Below are positions 1 to 7,885 of a stretch of DNA of 64,000 nucleotides, in pieces. Numbering within the stretch: position 1 is the stretch's first letter; every line of letters begins with the position of its first letter. Under the pieces are notes generated by a model. It saw nothing but the letters and a program-made list of their open reading frames with translations, made no database searches and was not told where the DNA came from. The DNA is taken from positions 16,367-80,366 of the forward strand of contig NZ_ATYR01000024.1 of NCBI RefSeq assembly GCF_000427785.1. The letters are read 5' to 3'. Made by a program: the position numbers and the translations under genes. This DNA comes from Massilia alkalitolerans DSM 17462. GTDB lineage: Bacteria > Pseudomonadota > Gammaproteobacteria > Burkholderiales > Burkholderiaceae_D.

Positions 1-1
1 G

Positions 2-82
2 AAGGACGCGATCGTCGCCGCGATGAAGGCGGCGGCGGATCGCGGACGCGAGCTCGGGGACGAGCTGGGCAAGGATTCGTAG
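2..82 (+). CDS. proC: pyrroline-5-carboxylate reductase, C-terminal end (partial)
   Basis: Only the last 26 codons are inside the window; the 5' part lies upstream. The visible end reads KDAIVAAMKAAADRGRELG followed by DELGKDS and TAG. This matches the amphipathic C-terminal helix of ProC (E. coli ProC ends VIEAMTKCMEKSEKLSKS), the NADPH-dependent enzyme for the last step of proline synthesis. The stop codon is formed by the first bases of the intergenic repeat that starts at 79. The assignment rests on a short helix and could be wrong, although a stop-terminated frame with this amino-acid bias is clearly coding. Confidence 0.6.
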   Translation, partial: KDAIVAAMKAAADRGRELGDELGKDS

Positions 83-213
83 GGTGGGCGGGTCTTCCCG
101 CCCACGCGGTGATCGCTACCGGCTCCGCTTTCGTACCGAATGATCTTGCTGCTAACTATCACCGCGTGGGGTGTTCTGGTCCAGTGGACCAGAACACGAG
201 CCGCCCACCCTAC
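79..213. repeat. intergenic palindromic repeat, copy 1
   Basis: The element is bounded by GTAGGGTGGGCGG (79-91) and CCGCCCACCCTAC (201-213). A nested pair of arms, CCCACGCGGTGAT and ATCACCGCGTGGG, flanks a core containing CTCCGCTTTCGT and ATGATCTTGCT; that core recurs in the copy at 33389-33500. Unlike that copy it carries a perfect 12-bp palindrome (171-182 with 186-197) in its right half. The left end provides the proC stop codon and the right end stops three bases before the stop of the opposing gene at 217. No ORF is carried, so it resembles a REP/MITE-type element. Confidence 0.8.
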
Positions 214-216
214 GGG

Positions 217-519
217 TCAGTGGACTTCGAAGCCTCGCCAGCGCAGCACAGGCAGCAGCTTCTGCGCGAACTTGTAGGCCGAAACGACCGCCGTCACCGT
301 GCCCACCGCCCATTTCGGCTTGGTGAGGAACAGTCCCGCAGCCACGCCGGCCACGATCAGCGCCGTCTTCTGGTGCCTGGCCGCGTAGGCCGGGATCAAG
401 CCCAGCGTCTGCGGCGAGGACAGCATGGCCACTTCCTGCGCCACCTGGACGCGCTGGTCGGCGCACCTGGCCACCAGCGCCTCGCGGCGCTCCGCCAGCT
501 GCTGGGATTTAGACGCCAT
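217..519 (-). CDS. YqjK-like small membrane-associated protein
   Basis: A 100-residue protein with a basic, polar N-terminal half (QQLAERREALVARCADQR) and one hydrophobic segment near residues 54-67 (TALIVAGVAAGLFL), ending in a basic helix. It is the last gene of a three-gene minus-strand unit whose other members match YqjD (DUF883) and YqjE, so YqjK is the expected partner. The start at 519 is preferred over the ATG at 528 because GGAG lies 9 nt before 519 but directly against 528. It overlaps the end of the upstream gene by 11 nt, which suggests translational coupling. Function is unknown; the E. coli homologue belongs to a stress-related inner-membrane operon. Confidence 0.6.
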   Translation of the reverse strand: MASKSQQLAERREALVARCADQRVQVAQEVAMLSSPQTLGLIPAYAARHQKTALIVAGVAAGLFLTKPKWAVGTVTAVVSAYKFAQKLLPVLRWRGFEVH

Positions 520-886
520 GGAAGTCATCTCCCTTCAGGGCCGCCGCATCCTTGCGCAGTTCCGCCAGGGTGGCCGGCAGCATCGGCGGACGCGCGGCCA
601 GGCCGGCGCGCAGCCTCATGACAGCGAACAGGGTGCCCAGGATGAACAGCACGGCCATGCCACCAACCGCGGCCAGGCGGTGGGTGTCCCAGAACAGCAC
701 CAGCACGAACAGGATGACCAGGCCCAGCGCGAACAGCCCCAGCACCGCGGCCGCAACGGCCCAGGCGAGGTAGCCGAACAGGCGCTGGGCGCCTTCCTGC
801 AGCTCGATGGCGGCCAGCTCGAGGCGCGTGCGCGCCAGGTCGAGCACATCGGCCCCGATCCTTCTCACCGCCGCCGTGATACTCAT
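509..886 (-). CDS. YqjE / phage-holin-family membrane protein
   Basis: A 125-residue protein with an amphipathic N-terminal region (residues 1-35, RTRLELAAIELQEG is typical of the family) followed by two long membrane segments at roughly 40-65 and 72-90 and a cytoplasmic C-tail. This is the architecture of the YqjE/phage_holin_3_6 family (PF07332). It lies between the DUF883 gene and the YqjK-like gene with a 1-nt gap and an 11-nt overlap, the same order as yqjDEK of enterobacteria. The holin name is structural only; no lytic function is implied. Confidence 0.8.
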   Translation of the reverse strand: MSITAAVRRIGADVLDLARTRLELAAIELQEGAQRLFGYLAWAVAAAVLGLFALGLVILFVLVLFWDTHRLAAVGGMAVLFILGTLFAVMRLRAGLAARPPMLPATLAELRKDAAALKGDDFHGV

Positions 887-887
887 C

Positions 888-1208
888 TTAGCGGCGGGCG
901 ATCAGCATGCCGATCACGACGCCGACGGCGGCGCCCAGGCCCACGGACTTCCATGGGTTCTCGTGCACGTATTCGTCGGTGACGCGCGCCGCTTCCTTGG
1001 TCTTCTCGACCACGGTGTGCTGGTATTCGCCTAGGCTTTCCTTGGCGGTCGACAGGGTCTGCTCGAACTTGGCCTTGGCGGCCTTCAGCTCGTCGCCGGT
1101 CAGTTGCCCGCCGTTGCGCAGCCAGGCCTCGGCGTCCTGAATCACGGTCTTCAGGTCCGACATCAGTTGGTCGCGGGTGCCGGTTTGGGTAGGGATTTTT
1201 TCCATCAT
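888..1208 (-). CDS. ElaB/YqjD/DUF883 family membrane-anchored protein
   Basis: A 106-residue protein with a long charged helical region (LMSDLKTVIQDAEAWL, then repeated KAK/KES heptad-like runs), the family motif VHENPWKSVGLGAAVGVV and a single C-terminal membrane anchor (GVVIGMLIARR). YqjD and ElaB bind ribosomes through the soluble part and sit in the inner membrane in stationary phase; that role is known for E. coli and inferred here. The start was set at 1208, where two adjacent ATGs follow GAGG at a 6-nt spacing. The frame stays open to 1265, but those extra residues look unlike the family. Confidence 0.85.
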   Translation of the reverse strand: MMEKIPTQTGTRDQLMSDLKTVIQDAEAWLRNGGQLTGDELKAAKAKFEQTLSTAKESLGEYQHTVVEKTKEAARVTDEYVHENPWKSVGLGAAVGVVIGMLIARR

Positions 1209-1251
1209 GGTAGGCCTCGTCAGTGAAGGGTTGAATGCTTTTTGTGCAATA

Positions 1252-2106
1252 TTACCTGAATGCATAGTCTAGCGCGACACCAATGAACAGTGCGGCGCCA
1301 AGCCAGTTGTTGTGACGAAAAGCCTTGAAGCAGGCCATGCGTTCGCGATCGCGGATCAGGGTGTAGTGGTAGAGCGCCATGCCGGCCGCGACCACGATGC
1401 CGCCCACGAACCACCAGCGCAGGCCCAGGTACCAGCCGCACACCAGGTTGATGGCCAGCGCCGCCCCGTAGCACAGCATGATGGCGGCCACGTCGAAGCG
1501 CCCGAAGGTGATGGCCGAGGTGCGCATGCCGATCTTGAGGTCGTCGTCGCGGTCGACCATGGCGTATTCGGTATCGTAGGCGACGGCCCAGAACACGTTC
1601 GCCACCAGCAGCCACCACGCCACCGCCGGCACCGTGTCCTGCACGGCGGCCCAGGCCATCGGGATGCCGAAGCCGAAGGCGATGCCCAGGTAGGCCTGCG
1701 GGATCGCGAAGAAGCGCTTGAAGTAGGGGTAGGTGCCGGCCACGATCAGGGCCAGCACCGACAGCTGCTTGGTCAGCGTGTTAAGCGGCAGGATCAGCAG
1801 GAAGGAGATCAGCGACAGCACCGCCGCCACCATCACCGCTTCCCATGCGCGGATCTTGCCGCTGGTGAGCGGGCGGTCGACGGTGCGCTTGACGTGCCTG
1901 TCGAAGTCGCGGTCGGCATAGTCGTTGATGGCGCAGCCGGCCGAACGCATCAGGGCGGTGCCGAGCACGAAGATCGCCAGCACCGTCATGTCCGGCACTC
2001 CGTCGGACGCCATCCACAAGGCCCACAGGGTCGGCCACAGCAGCAGGAGGATGCCGATCGGCTTGTCGGCACGGATCAGGCGGAAGTAGAGCGCCAGCTT
2101 GTTCAT
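1252..2106 (-). CDS. ubiA: 4-hydroxybenzoate octaprenyltransferase
   Basis: A 284-residue integral membrane prenyltransferase that attaches the polyprenyl tail to 4-hydroxybenzoate in ubiquinone synthesis. The first Mg-diphosphate motif NDYADRDFD is at residues 61-69 and the second, YDTEYAMVDRDDD, at 177-189. Around nine hydrophobic segments and the length are normal for UbiA. It is divergent from the PhoX-like gene at 2295, with the 188-bp interval carrying a Pho-box-like element for the other gene. The 3' end overlaps the 5'-extended reading of the DUF883 frame but not its chosen start. Confidence 0.95.
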   Translation of the reverse strand: MNKLALYFRLIRADKPIGILLLLWPTLWALWMASDGVPDMTVLAIFVLGTALMRSAGCAINDYADRDFDRHVKRTVDRPLTSGKIRAWEAVMVAAVLSLISFLLILPLNTLTKQLSVLALIVAGTYPYFKRFFAIPQAYLGIAFGFGIPMAWAAVQDTVPAVAWWLLVANVFWAVAYDTEYAMVDRDDDLKIGMRTSAITFGRFDVAAIMLCYGAALAINLVCGWYLGLRWWFVGGIVVAAGMALYHYTLIRDRERMACFKAFRHNNWLGAALFIGVALDYAFR

Positions 2107-2203
2107 GATGTTGCGTCTTGTCGAGCAAGAACTGTTGAGCAGAAGACAGGGATTCTAAAGCCTTTTGGCGAAAGCAGCGGTTGAGCGCGTCCGATTCGGG
2201 AAG

Positions 2204-2248
2204 TTGCCATTTTGTTGTCATTGAACCGACATTTTTGTTTGTTTTAAT
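2204..2248 (+). promoter_or_regulatory. Pho-box-like tandem repeats with -10 element
   Basis: Three 7-mers spaced exactly 11 nt apart, TTGCCAT (2204), TTGTCAT (2215) and CCGACAT (2226), resemble the PhoB recognition unit CTGTCAT. A TTTAAT at 2243-2248 begins 10 nt after the last repeat, where a PhoB-dependent -10 is expected. The start codon of the downstream PhoX-family gene is at 2295. The geometry parallels the pstS upstream region at 56885. PhoB control is inferred from pattern only. Confidence 0.6.
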
Positions 2249-2294
2249 GCATCAGCTGCACCTTTCGACCCATCACACATCGGAGAAGCACAGC

Positions 2295-3812
2295 ATGACT
2301 GACAAGGACTTTTCGCCAGCAGTAAGCTCGCTGGCACGGCGCAATCTGCTCAAGGGCCTGGCCGGCACCACCGCGTTGCCCTTCATCGGCGCCTTTGCCG
2401 CACTGCAGGCGCAGCAGGCCATGGCCGCCAATGGCGTCACCACCCTGGTCGACAGCCCCTACGGCCCGATCGCCCCGGTCAATGACCTGGCGACCGGCCT
2501 GCCGCTGCTGCAGCTGCCGGCCGGCTTCACCTACAAGAGCTTTGGCTGGCGCGGCGACCGGATGAGCGACGGGAAGACCTGCCCGGGCGGCCATGACGGC
2601 ATGGGCGTGGTCCTGTCGCGCAAGCTGGGCCGCAGCACGGAGCTGGTACTGGTGCGTAACCACGAAATCGGCGGCGCCGCCCCAGGCAACTTCCTGGATG
2701 CGGTCGGCGTCTACGATAGCGGCACCGTGAGCAGCGGCACGAGCAACCGCTTCGGGGGCGGCACCACCAACCTGCTGTTCCGCGACGGGAACTGGGTCAG
2801 CATGACGCCCAGCCTGGGCGGCACCCAGACCAACTGCGCGGGCGGCATCACTCCCTGGGGCACCTGGCTCAGCTGCGAGGAAGTCGGTTCGGACAATGTC
2901 AGCGCCTCCGGCAAGAAACACGGCTACGTGTTCGAAGTGCATGCGGACCCGGCGCTCACCACCGGCCAGCCGATCAAGGGCATGGGCCGCTTCGCGCACG
3001 AAGCCGCCGCCGTCGACCCGGTCACCGGCATGGTCTATCAGACCGAAGATTCCTCGGGCAAGTCGGGCTTCTACCGCTACGTCCCGGACATCCGGAGCGG
3101 CGCCTACGGCTCGCTGGCCCTGGGCGGCGTACTGCAGATGGCCAAGGTCAAGGGCGTCAATAACGTCAACCTGGCCACCATGCCGGTCGACGCCACCGTG
3201 GAACTGGAGTGGGTGAACATCGCCGACCCGGACGCCAACCGCGGCGACGCCACCGGGCCGAGCGGCGTGCGCATCACGAATGCCGCCGGTCCTTTCGTGC
3301 AGGGCTGGGTGCAGGGCGCCGCGCGCATGAATCGCGGCGAGGGCATCTGGTACGCGCAGGGCAAGGTCTACGTGATGGGCACCGCGGGCGGCGCCGTGTC
3401 GCGCGGCACCATCTGGGAACTCGACCTGGCCTCGCAGGTGCTCAAGTGCATCTACTCGAGCCCGAGCGCCCTGGTGGGCAACATGGGCGACAACCTGACC
3501 GTCAGCCCGCGCAACGCCATCCTGATCTGCGAGGATGCCTCGACCGCCGCCACCGATACCTTCGGTTTCGGCCAGCGCCTGATGGGCCTGACCGGCGCGG
3601 GCGACGCCTATATCTTCGCCAAGAACAACATCAACCTGAGCGAAGCCCAGCTGACGGGCGCGGGCAAGCTGGCCTCGCTCGCGGGCGACCGGCGCGGCAA
3701 CGAATTCGCCGGCGCCTGCTTCGACCCGACCGGCCGCTACCTGTTCGTCAACATCCAGACCCCGGGCGTCACGTTCGCGATTACCGGTCCGTGGGCCCTG
3801 GGCCCTTTGTGA
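2295..3812 (+). CDS. PhoX-family (DUF839) secreted phosphatase-like protein
   Basis: A 505-residue protein with a twin-arginine signal (RRNLLKG at residues 15-21, hydrophobic stretch, AMA cleavage near 43), so folded export through Tat is expected. The remainder matches the DUF839/PhoX beta-propeller family: conserved stretches are LVRNHEIGG, GGTTNLLF, CAGGITPWGTWLSCEE, GRFAHEAAAVDP and YQTEDS. PhoX enzymes are Ca/Fe-dependent alkaline phosphatases; this protein is shorter than the classic form, so activity is likely but not proven. The start at 2295 has GGAG 9 nt upstream; an open frame back to 2181 lacks a signal peptide. A Pho-box-like element precedes it and a PEP-CTERM gene follows after 29 nt. 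Confidence 0.85.
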   Translation: MTDKDFSPAVSSLARRNLLKGLAGTTALPFIGAFAALQAQQAMAANGVTTLVDSPYGPIAPVNDLATGLPLLQLPAGFTYKSFGWRGDRMSDGKTCPGGHDGMGVVLSRKLGRSTELVLVRNHEIGGAAPGNFLDAVGVYDSGTVSSGTSNRFGGGTTNLLFRDGNWVSMTPSLGGTQTNCAGGITPWGTWLSCEEVGSDNVSASGKKHGYVFEVHADPALTTGQPIKGMGRFAHEAAAVDPVTGMVYQTEDSSGKSGFYRYVPDIRSGAYGSLALGGVLQMAKVKGVNNVNLATMPVDATVELEWVNIADPDANRGDATGPSGVRITNAAGPFVQGWVQGAARMNRGEGIWYAQGKVYVMGTAGGAVSRGTIWELDLASQVLKCIYSSPSALVGNMGDNLTVSPRNAILICEDASTAATDTFGFGQRLMGLTGAGDAYIFAKNNINLSEAQLTGAGKLASLAGDRRGNEFAGACFDPTGRYLFVNIQTPGVTFAITGPWALGPL

Positions 3813-3841
3813 GCGCATTCCAGACCAATCGGAGAACCCAG

Positions 3842-4411
3842 ATGAAACTGACCAAACTGTATGCATTCGCCGGCGCCCTGCTGCTGTCCGGCGCCGCCAA
3901 CGCCGCCCTCCTGACCGGCAGCGCCGGCGCCAATCCTGTCGAGGATTTCAGCGGGGCGGGCAGCGTGGCCTTCAACCTCGACCTGCGGGACTTCAGCAGC
4001 AGCACGCTGAACTTCGTGCTGGAAGCGGATGACCTGCAGGGCCCGCTCAGCTTCGATGCCCTTGTACGCAACCTGGCCGGGGCCGACCTTGGCCGCTTCA
4101 CTTTCAGCCTGCAGGGCATTCGCTTCGCCGGCGCCGGCAGCGTCACGCCGGCCTTCGGCAGCATCAAGGCGATCGAAGCGGGCGCCACCACGGCCGTGAT
4201 CGACTTCGCCACGCCGGAGTACGCCGAGTTCCAGTTCGGCGACGTGTTCGGCGCTGCCGGCCAGGACTGGCTGCTCGACACCGCCGGCCTGCAGGCCGGC
4301 GACCGCTTCAGCATCACTGCCACCGTGCCGGAACCATCGACTGCCGCGCTGGTGCTGCCGATGCTATGCATGGGTCTGATGGCTGCCGCGCGCCGCCGCA
4401 AGAAGGGCTGA
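3842..4411 (+). CDS. PEP-CTERM sorted exported protein
   Basis: A 189-residue protein with a Sec signal peptide (cleavage after ANA near residue 21) and a C-terminal sorting tail: VPEPSTAALVLPMLCMGL, then ARRRKKG. The VPEP-hydrophobic-arginine tail is recognised by an exosortase, with export of the mature protein to the surface or the exopolysaccharide matrix. The body is a beta-rich region without catalytic motifs I recognise. It lies 29 nt after the PhoX-like gene and probably shares its transcript, hence possibly its phosphate control. No exosortase gene is in this window. Confidence 0.85.
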   Translation: MKLTKLYAFAGALLLSGAANAALLTGSAGANPVEDFSGAGSVAFNLDLRDFSSSTLNFVLEADDLQGPLSFDALVRNLAGADLGRFTFSLQGIRFAGAGSVTPAFGSIKAIEAGATTAVIDFATPEYAEFQFGDVFGAAGQDWLLDTAGLQAGDRFSITATVPEPSTAALVLPMLCMGLMAAARRRKKG

Positions 4412-4483
4412 GCACGCGCCAGGAGTGCAGGGAAGGGCTTGCCGGTACAATCACCCCGGTTACCGACAAGCCTTCCATTCATC

Positions 4484-4963
4484 ATGCACATCTGGGTCGA
4501 TGCCGACGCCTGCCCGGGCGTCATCAAGGACATCCTCTTTCGCGTGGCCGAGCGCCTGCAGCTGGACGTCACGCTGGTGGCCAACCAACTGATTCGGGTG
4601 CCCGGCTCGCGCTTCATCCGCGCCCTGCAGGTGCCAAGCGGCCCGGACGTGGCCGACGCCGAGATCGTCGCGCGCGTGAACGCGGGCGACATCGTCGTCA
4701 CCGGCGACATCCCGCTGGCGGCGCAGGTGCTGGAGAAGGGTGGGTTGCCGCTCAATCCACGCGGCGAGTGGTACACCAAGGACACGATCGCCCAGCAACT
4801 GACGATGCGCGCCTTCATGGAAGAGCTGCGCGGCAGCGGCGTCGATACCGGCGGGCCGGCGGCGTTCAGCCAGGCCGACAGCCGCAATTTCGCGAACGCG
4901 CTGGACCGGCAGCTGGCCCGCTCACACACCCGTAGGGTGGGCGGCTCGACTCCTACGACATGA
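4484..4963 (+). CDS. YaiI/YqxD family (DUF188) protein with repeat-derived C-terminus
   Basis: A 159-residue protein of the UPF0178/DUF188 family, recognised by HIWVDADACPGVIKDI at the N-terminus, VANQ, VARVNAGDIVVTGDIPLA and the NPRGEWYTKDTI block. Family members have a PIN-like fold but no agreed function. The start at 4484 places this conserved N-terminus directly at the initiator. The last ten codons (RRVGGSTPTT) and the stop are read from the intergenic repeat that begins at 4932, so the native tail has probably been replaced or extended. Confidence 0.85.
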   Translation: MHIWVDADACPGVIKDILFRVAERLQLDVTLVANQLIRVPGSRFIRALQVPSGPDVADAEIVARVNAGDIVVTGDIPLAAQVLEKGGLPLNPRGEWYTKDTIAQQLTMRAFMEELRGSGVDTGGPAAFSQADSRNFANALDRQLARSHTRRVGGSTPTT

Positions 4964-5101
4964 TCATCCGCGCTATTGTTGCCGCCCACGCGTTCAGCTC
5001 CCTCTTGAGCAGGCGCGCCGGCTATTCGTATTGTGCTTGAACGCGTGGGCGGCTTCACCATGCTGGCTGATCCAGCCGTCAGGTGTAGCCGCCCACCCTA
5101 C
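4932..5101. repeat. intergenic palindromic repeat, copy 2
   Basis: Bounded by GTAGGGTGGGCGGCT (4932) and GCCGCCCACCCTAC (ending 5101). Inside is a second arm pair, CCGCCCACGCGTTCA and TTGAACGCGTGGGCGG, with a core unlike copies 1 and 4. The outer arms are the same as in the other copies, so the family has constant ends and variable middles. It contributes the C-terminal codons of the DUF188 gene and reaches to within 20 nt of the convergent oxyR stop. Confidence 0.8.
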
Positions 5102-5120
5102 AAAAGCGATAGCGCTCCGG

Positions 5121-6062
5121 TCAGGCGGCCGCTTCCAGCGCCACCATGTCCACGCCGGGCAGTTTGCACTCTCCCACCGCCGCGGCCACCGCGTCGATCG
5201 CCGCGCGGCGGGTAAAACTCTTGCGCCACAGGATGACGACCCGGCGCGAGGGCGCCGGATGAGAGAAGGGCACGTAGGTCAGCAGGCCGTTGGGGTCGTG
5301 CATGTCGGCCACCGAGGCGCGCGGCAGCACGGTTAGCCCGATGCCGCTCGCCACCATGTGGCGGATGGTCTCCAGCGAGGAGCCTTCGAAGGTGCGCTGC
5401 ATGCCGTTGCCCGGCGACGAATAGCGCGCCATCTCCGGACACACTTCCAGCACCTGGTCGCGGAAGCAGTGGCCCGCGCCCAGCAGCAGCATGGTTTCCA
5501 GCTTCAGGTCGTCGGCCGGGATTTCCTTGCGCTTGGCCCAGGGATGCGAGCGCGGCATCGCCACCACGAAGGGCTCGTCGTACAGGGTCTGCATCGACAT
5601 GCCATGCTCGGGCAGGGGCAGGGCCACGATGGCGGCATCGAGCTCGCCCTGGCGCAGCAGTTCGAGCAGCTTGTGGGTGTAGTTCTCCTGCAGCACCAGC
5701 GGCATTTGCGGCACGGTGTCGATCAGGCGTTTCACCAGCGGCGGCAGCAGATAGGGGCCGATGGTGTAGATCACGCCCAGGCGCAGCGGCCCGGCCAGCG
5801 GGTCCTTGTTTTGTTTCGCCAGTTCCTTGATGGCGGCGGTCTGCTCCAGCACGCGTTCGGCCTGGGCCACGATCTGGGCGCCCAGCGGCGTGACGGAGAC
5901 TTCGGAACCGCCGCGCTCGAACAGCGTCACTCCGAGCTCGTCCTCGAGCTTCTTGATGGCGACGGAGAGGGTGGGCTGGGCGACGAAGCAGGCTTCGGCG
6001 GCATGGCCGAAGTGCCTGGCGCGCGCGACGGCGACGATGTATTTCAGCTCGGTCAGTGTCAT
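5121..6062 (-). CDS. oxyR: hydrogen-peroxide sensing LysR regulator OxyR
   Basis: A 313-residue LysR-type regulator. The N-terminal helix-turn-helix reads LKYIVAVARARHFGHAA and ACFVAQPTLSVAIKKLE, characteristic of OxyR. The effector domain keeps the redox pair in GHCFRDQVLEVCPE, equivalent to Cys199 and Cys208 of the E. coli protein, which form a disulfide on peroxide exposure. The start at 6062 gives the family-standard MTLTELKYIV; the frame stays open to 6143 but the extra residues are not OxyR-like. It is divergent from pilU. Expected targets are catalase and alkyl-hydroperoxide reductase genes, none of which is in the window. Confidence 0.93.
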   Translation of the reverse strand: MTLTELKYIVAVARARHFGHAAEACFVAQPTLSVAIKKLEDELGVTLFERGGSEVSVTPLGAQIVAQAERVLEQTAAIKELAKQNKDPLAGPLRLGVIYTIGPYLLPPLVKRLIDTVPQMPLVLQENYTHKLLELLRQGELDAAIVALPLPEHGMSMQTLYDEPFVVAMPRSHPWAKRKEIPADDLKLETMLLLGAGHCFRDQVLEVCPEMARYSSPGNGMQRTFEGSSLETIRHMVASGIGLTVLPRASVADMHDPNGLLTYVPFSHPAPSRRVVILWRKSFTRRAAIDAVAAAVGECKLPGVDMVALEAAA

Positions 6063-6206
6063 AGGTTTTTTCCACGATGTCACGGCTGGTATGCCGTTTA
6101 TCCTGACACAATGTTGGCATTTAGTCAGCCAGGATTTCATCACCCCCTCATCATAGTCGATATAATTGCCGGGCAGGATTTCCGCCTGCGTTTACGCGAG
6201 GTACCC

Positions 6207-7394
6207 ATGTCGTCCACCTTCGGTCCGGCGGAAGCCCAGGCCTACATCCACAAGCTGCTGACGGTAATGCATCACCAGGGCGGCTCCGACCTGTTCATCT
6301 CCAGCGATTTCCCGCCCAGCATGAAGCACCAGGGCGCGATGAAGCCCCTGAGCCAGCAGCGCCTGTCCGGCGAGGTCACGCGCGCGCTGGCCCTGTCCCT
6401 GATGAACGAGCGCCAGCGTCTAGAATTCGAAGCCGAGATGGAGTGCAACTTCGCGATCTCGCTCCCCGGCGTGTGCCGCTTCCGCGTCAACGTCTTCGTG
6501 CAGCAGCAGAGCGTGGGCATGGTGGTGCGCACGATCGCCTCCGAGATCCCGAACTTCGAGAAGCTCGACCTGCCGGAAGTGCTGAAGGACGTCGTGATGA
6601 CCAAGCGCGGCCTGGTGCTGGTGGTCGGCGGCACCGGTTCCGGCAAGTCCACCACGCTGGCGGCGATGATCGACTACCGCAACAGCAACTCGGCCGGCCA
6701 CATCATCACCGTGGAAGACCCGGTGGAGTACGTCCACAAGAACAAGAACTGCCTGGTCACGCACCGCGAGGTGGGCGTGGATACCCACTCCTGGCACAAC
6801 GCCCTGAAGAACACGCTGCGCCAGGCGCCGGACGTGATCCTGATCGGCGAGATCCGCGACACCGAGACCATGGAGCACGCGATCGCCTTCGCCGAGACCG
6901 GCCACCTGTGCCTGGGCACCCTGCACGCGAACAACGCCAACCAGACCCTGGACCGCATCATCAACTTCTTCCCGGAAGAGCGCCGCAACCAGCTCCTGAT
7001 GGACCTGTCGTCCAATTTGCGCGCGGTGGTGTCGCAACGCCTGATCCGCACGGAGGACGGCAAGGGCCGCAAGGCGGCCATCGAGATCCTGCTGAACACT
7101 CCGACCATCGGCGAGATGATCCTGAAAGGGAACTTCCAGAACATCAAGGAGATCATGCACAAGTCGCGCGAACTCGGCATGTGCACCTTCGACCAGGCCT
7201 TGTACGAGCTCTATAACAAGGGCTACATCGGCTACGATGAAGCGATCCGCAACGCCGACTCGGCCAACGGCCTGCGCCTGCAGATCAAGCTCTCGGGCGA
7301 GCGCAAGGGGCCGGATGGTGCCGGCGCCAGGCCCACCGAGCTGTCGATGGCGATCGAGGAAGAACCGCAAGACGACGCACCCACTACCACCTGA
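6207..7394 (+). CDS. pilU: type IV pilus retraction ATPase PilU
   Basis: A 395-residue PilT/PilU-type hexameric ATPase that works with PilT in pilus retraction at the inner-membrane face. Walker A is GGTGSGKST, the Asp box contains ITVEDPVEYVHKN, Walker B is DVILIGEIRD and the His box is GHLCLGTLHANNA. The N-terminus (YIHKLLTVMHHQGGSDLFIS) and the extended acidic C-tail favour PilU over PilT. The ATG at 6207 follows GCGAGG. The frame is open far upstream, opposite oxyR, but that part is antisense shadow. A TATAAT at 6161-6166 could be its -10 element, although no good -35 accompanies it. Confidence 0.9.
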   Translation: MSSTFGPAEAQAYIHKLLTVMHHQGGSDLFISSDFPPSMKHQGAMKPLSQQRLSGEVTRALALSLMNERQRLEFEAEMECNFAISLPGVCRFRVNVFVQQQSVGMVVRTIASEIPNFEKLDLPEVLKDVVMTKRGLVLVVGGTGSGKSTTLAAMIDYRNSNSAGHIITVEDPVEYVHKNKNCLVTHREVGVDTHSWHNALKNTLRQAPDVILIGEIRDTETMEHAIAFAETGHLCLGTLHANNANQTLDRIINFFPEERRNQLLMDLSSNLRAVVSQRLIRTEDGKGRKAAIEILLNTPTIGEMILKGNFQNIKEIMHKSRELGMCTFDQALYELYNKGYIGYDEAIRNADSANGLRLQIKLSGERKGPDGAGARPTELSMAIEEEPQDDAPTTT

Positions 7395-7408
7395 TTTTTA
7401 CAAGCCTT

Positions 7409-7882
7409 ATGCCTGCATTCGAGAACAAGATCTGCACGCGCGCCGAGCTGGCGCAGCGTATCGCCCAACTGCCGAAGCCGGTGGTGCTGACCAACGGCGT
7501 ATTCGACATCCTGCACCGCGGCCACGTGACCTACCTGGCGCAGGCGCGCGAACTGGGGGGCTCGCTGGTGGTGGCCGCCAACACCGATGCCTCGGTCAAG
7601 CGCCTCGGCAAGGGCGACGACCGCCCGCACAACACCCTGGCGGACCGCATGGCGGTGCTGGCGGCACTCGAATCGGTGAGCCTGGTGGTGGACTTCGACG
7701 AGGACACCGCACTCGAAGTGGTATTGGAGGCGCGCCCGGACATCTATGCCAAGGGCGGCGACTACGACATGACGAAGATTCCGGAAGGGCAGGCGGTGCT
7801 GGCTTATGGCGGGCGGGCGGTGGCGGTCGATTTCGAGCATGACCGCTCGACGACCAAGCTGGTGGCGAAGATCCGAGGCTGA
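7409..7882 (+). CDS. rfaE2: D-glycero-beta-D-manno-heptose 1-phosphate adenylyltransferase
   Basis: A 157-residue stand-alone nucleotidyltransferase of the RfaE2/HldC type, which activates heptose 1-phosphate with ATP for lipopolysaccharide inner-core synthesis. The catalytic HxGH motif appears in NGVFDILHRGHVTYL, and DVYAKGGDYD-like and STTKLV motifs are present as DIYAKGGDYD and RSTTKLVAKI. In E. coli this activity is the C-terminal half of bifunctional HldE; here it is separate, as in many betaproteobacteria. It follows pilU by 14 nt and ends in a strong hairpin. Confidence 0.93.
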   Translation: MPAFENKICTRAELAQRIAQLPKPVVLTNGVFDILHRGHVTYLAQARELGGSLVVAANTDASVKRLGKGDDRPHNTLADRMAVLAALESVSLVVDFDEDTALEVVLEARPDIYAKGGDYDMTKIPEGQAVLAYGGRAVAVDFEHDRSTTKLVAKIRG

Positions 7883-7885
7883 GTA

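Noticed and set aside
1312..2184. 290-codon plus-strand frame opposite ubiA
   Set aside because: Shadow frame with His/Gln/Arg-rich translation; ubiA on the other strand has both catalytic motifs.
5358..6206. In-frame upstream extension of pilU through the oxyR region
   Set aside because: The extension is antisense to oxyR and lacks PilU similarity; the ATG at 6207 gives the family N-terminus.
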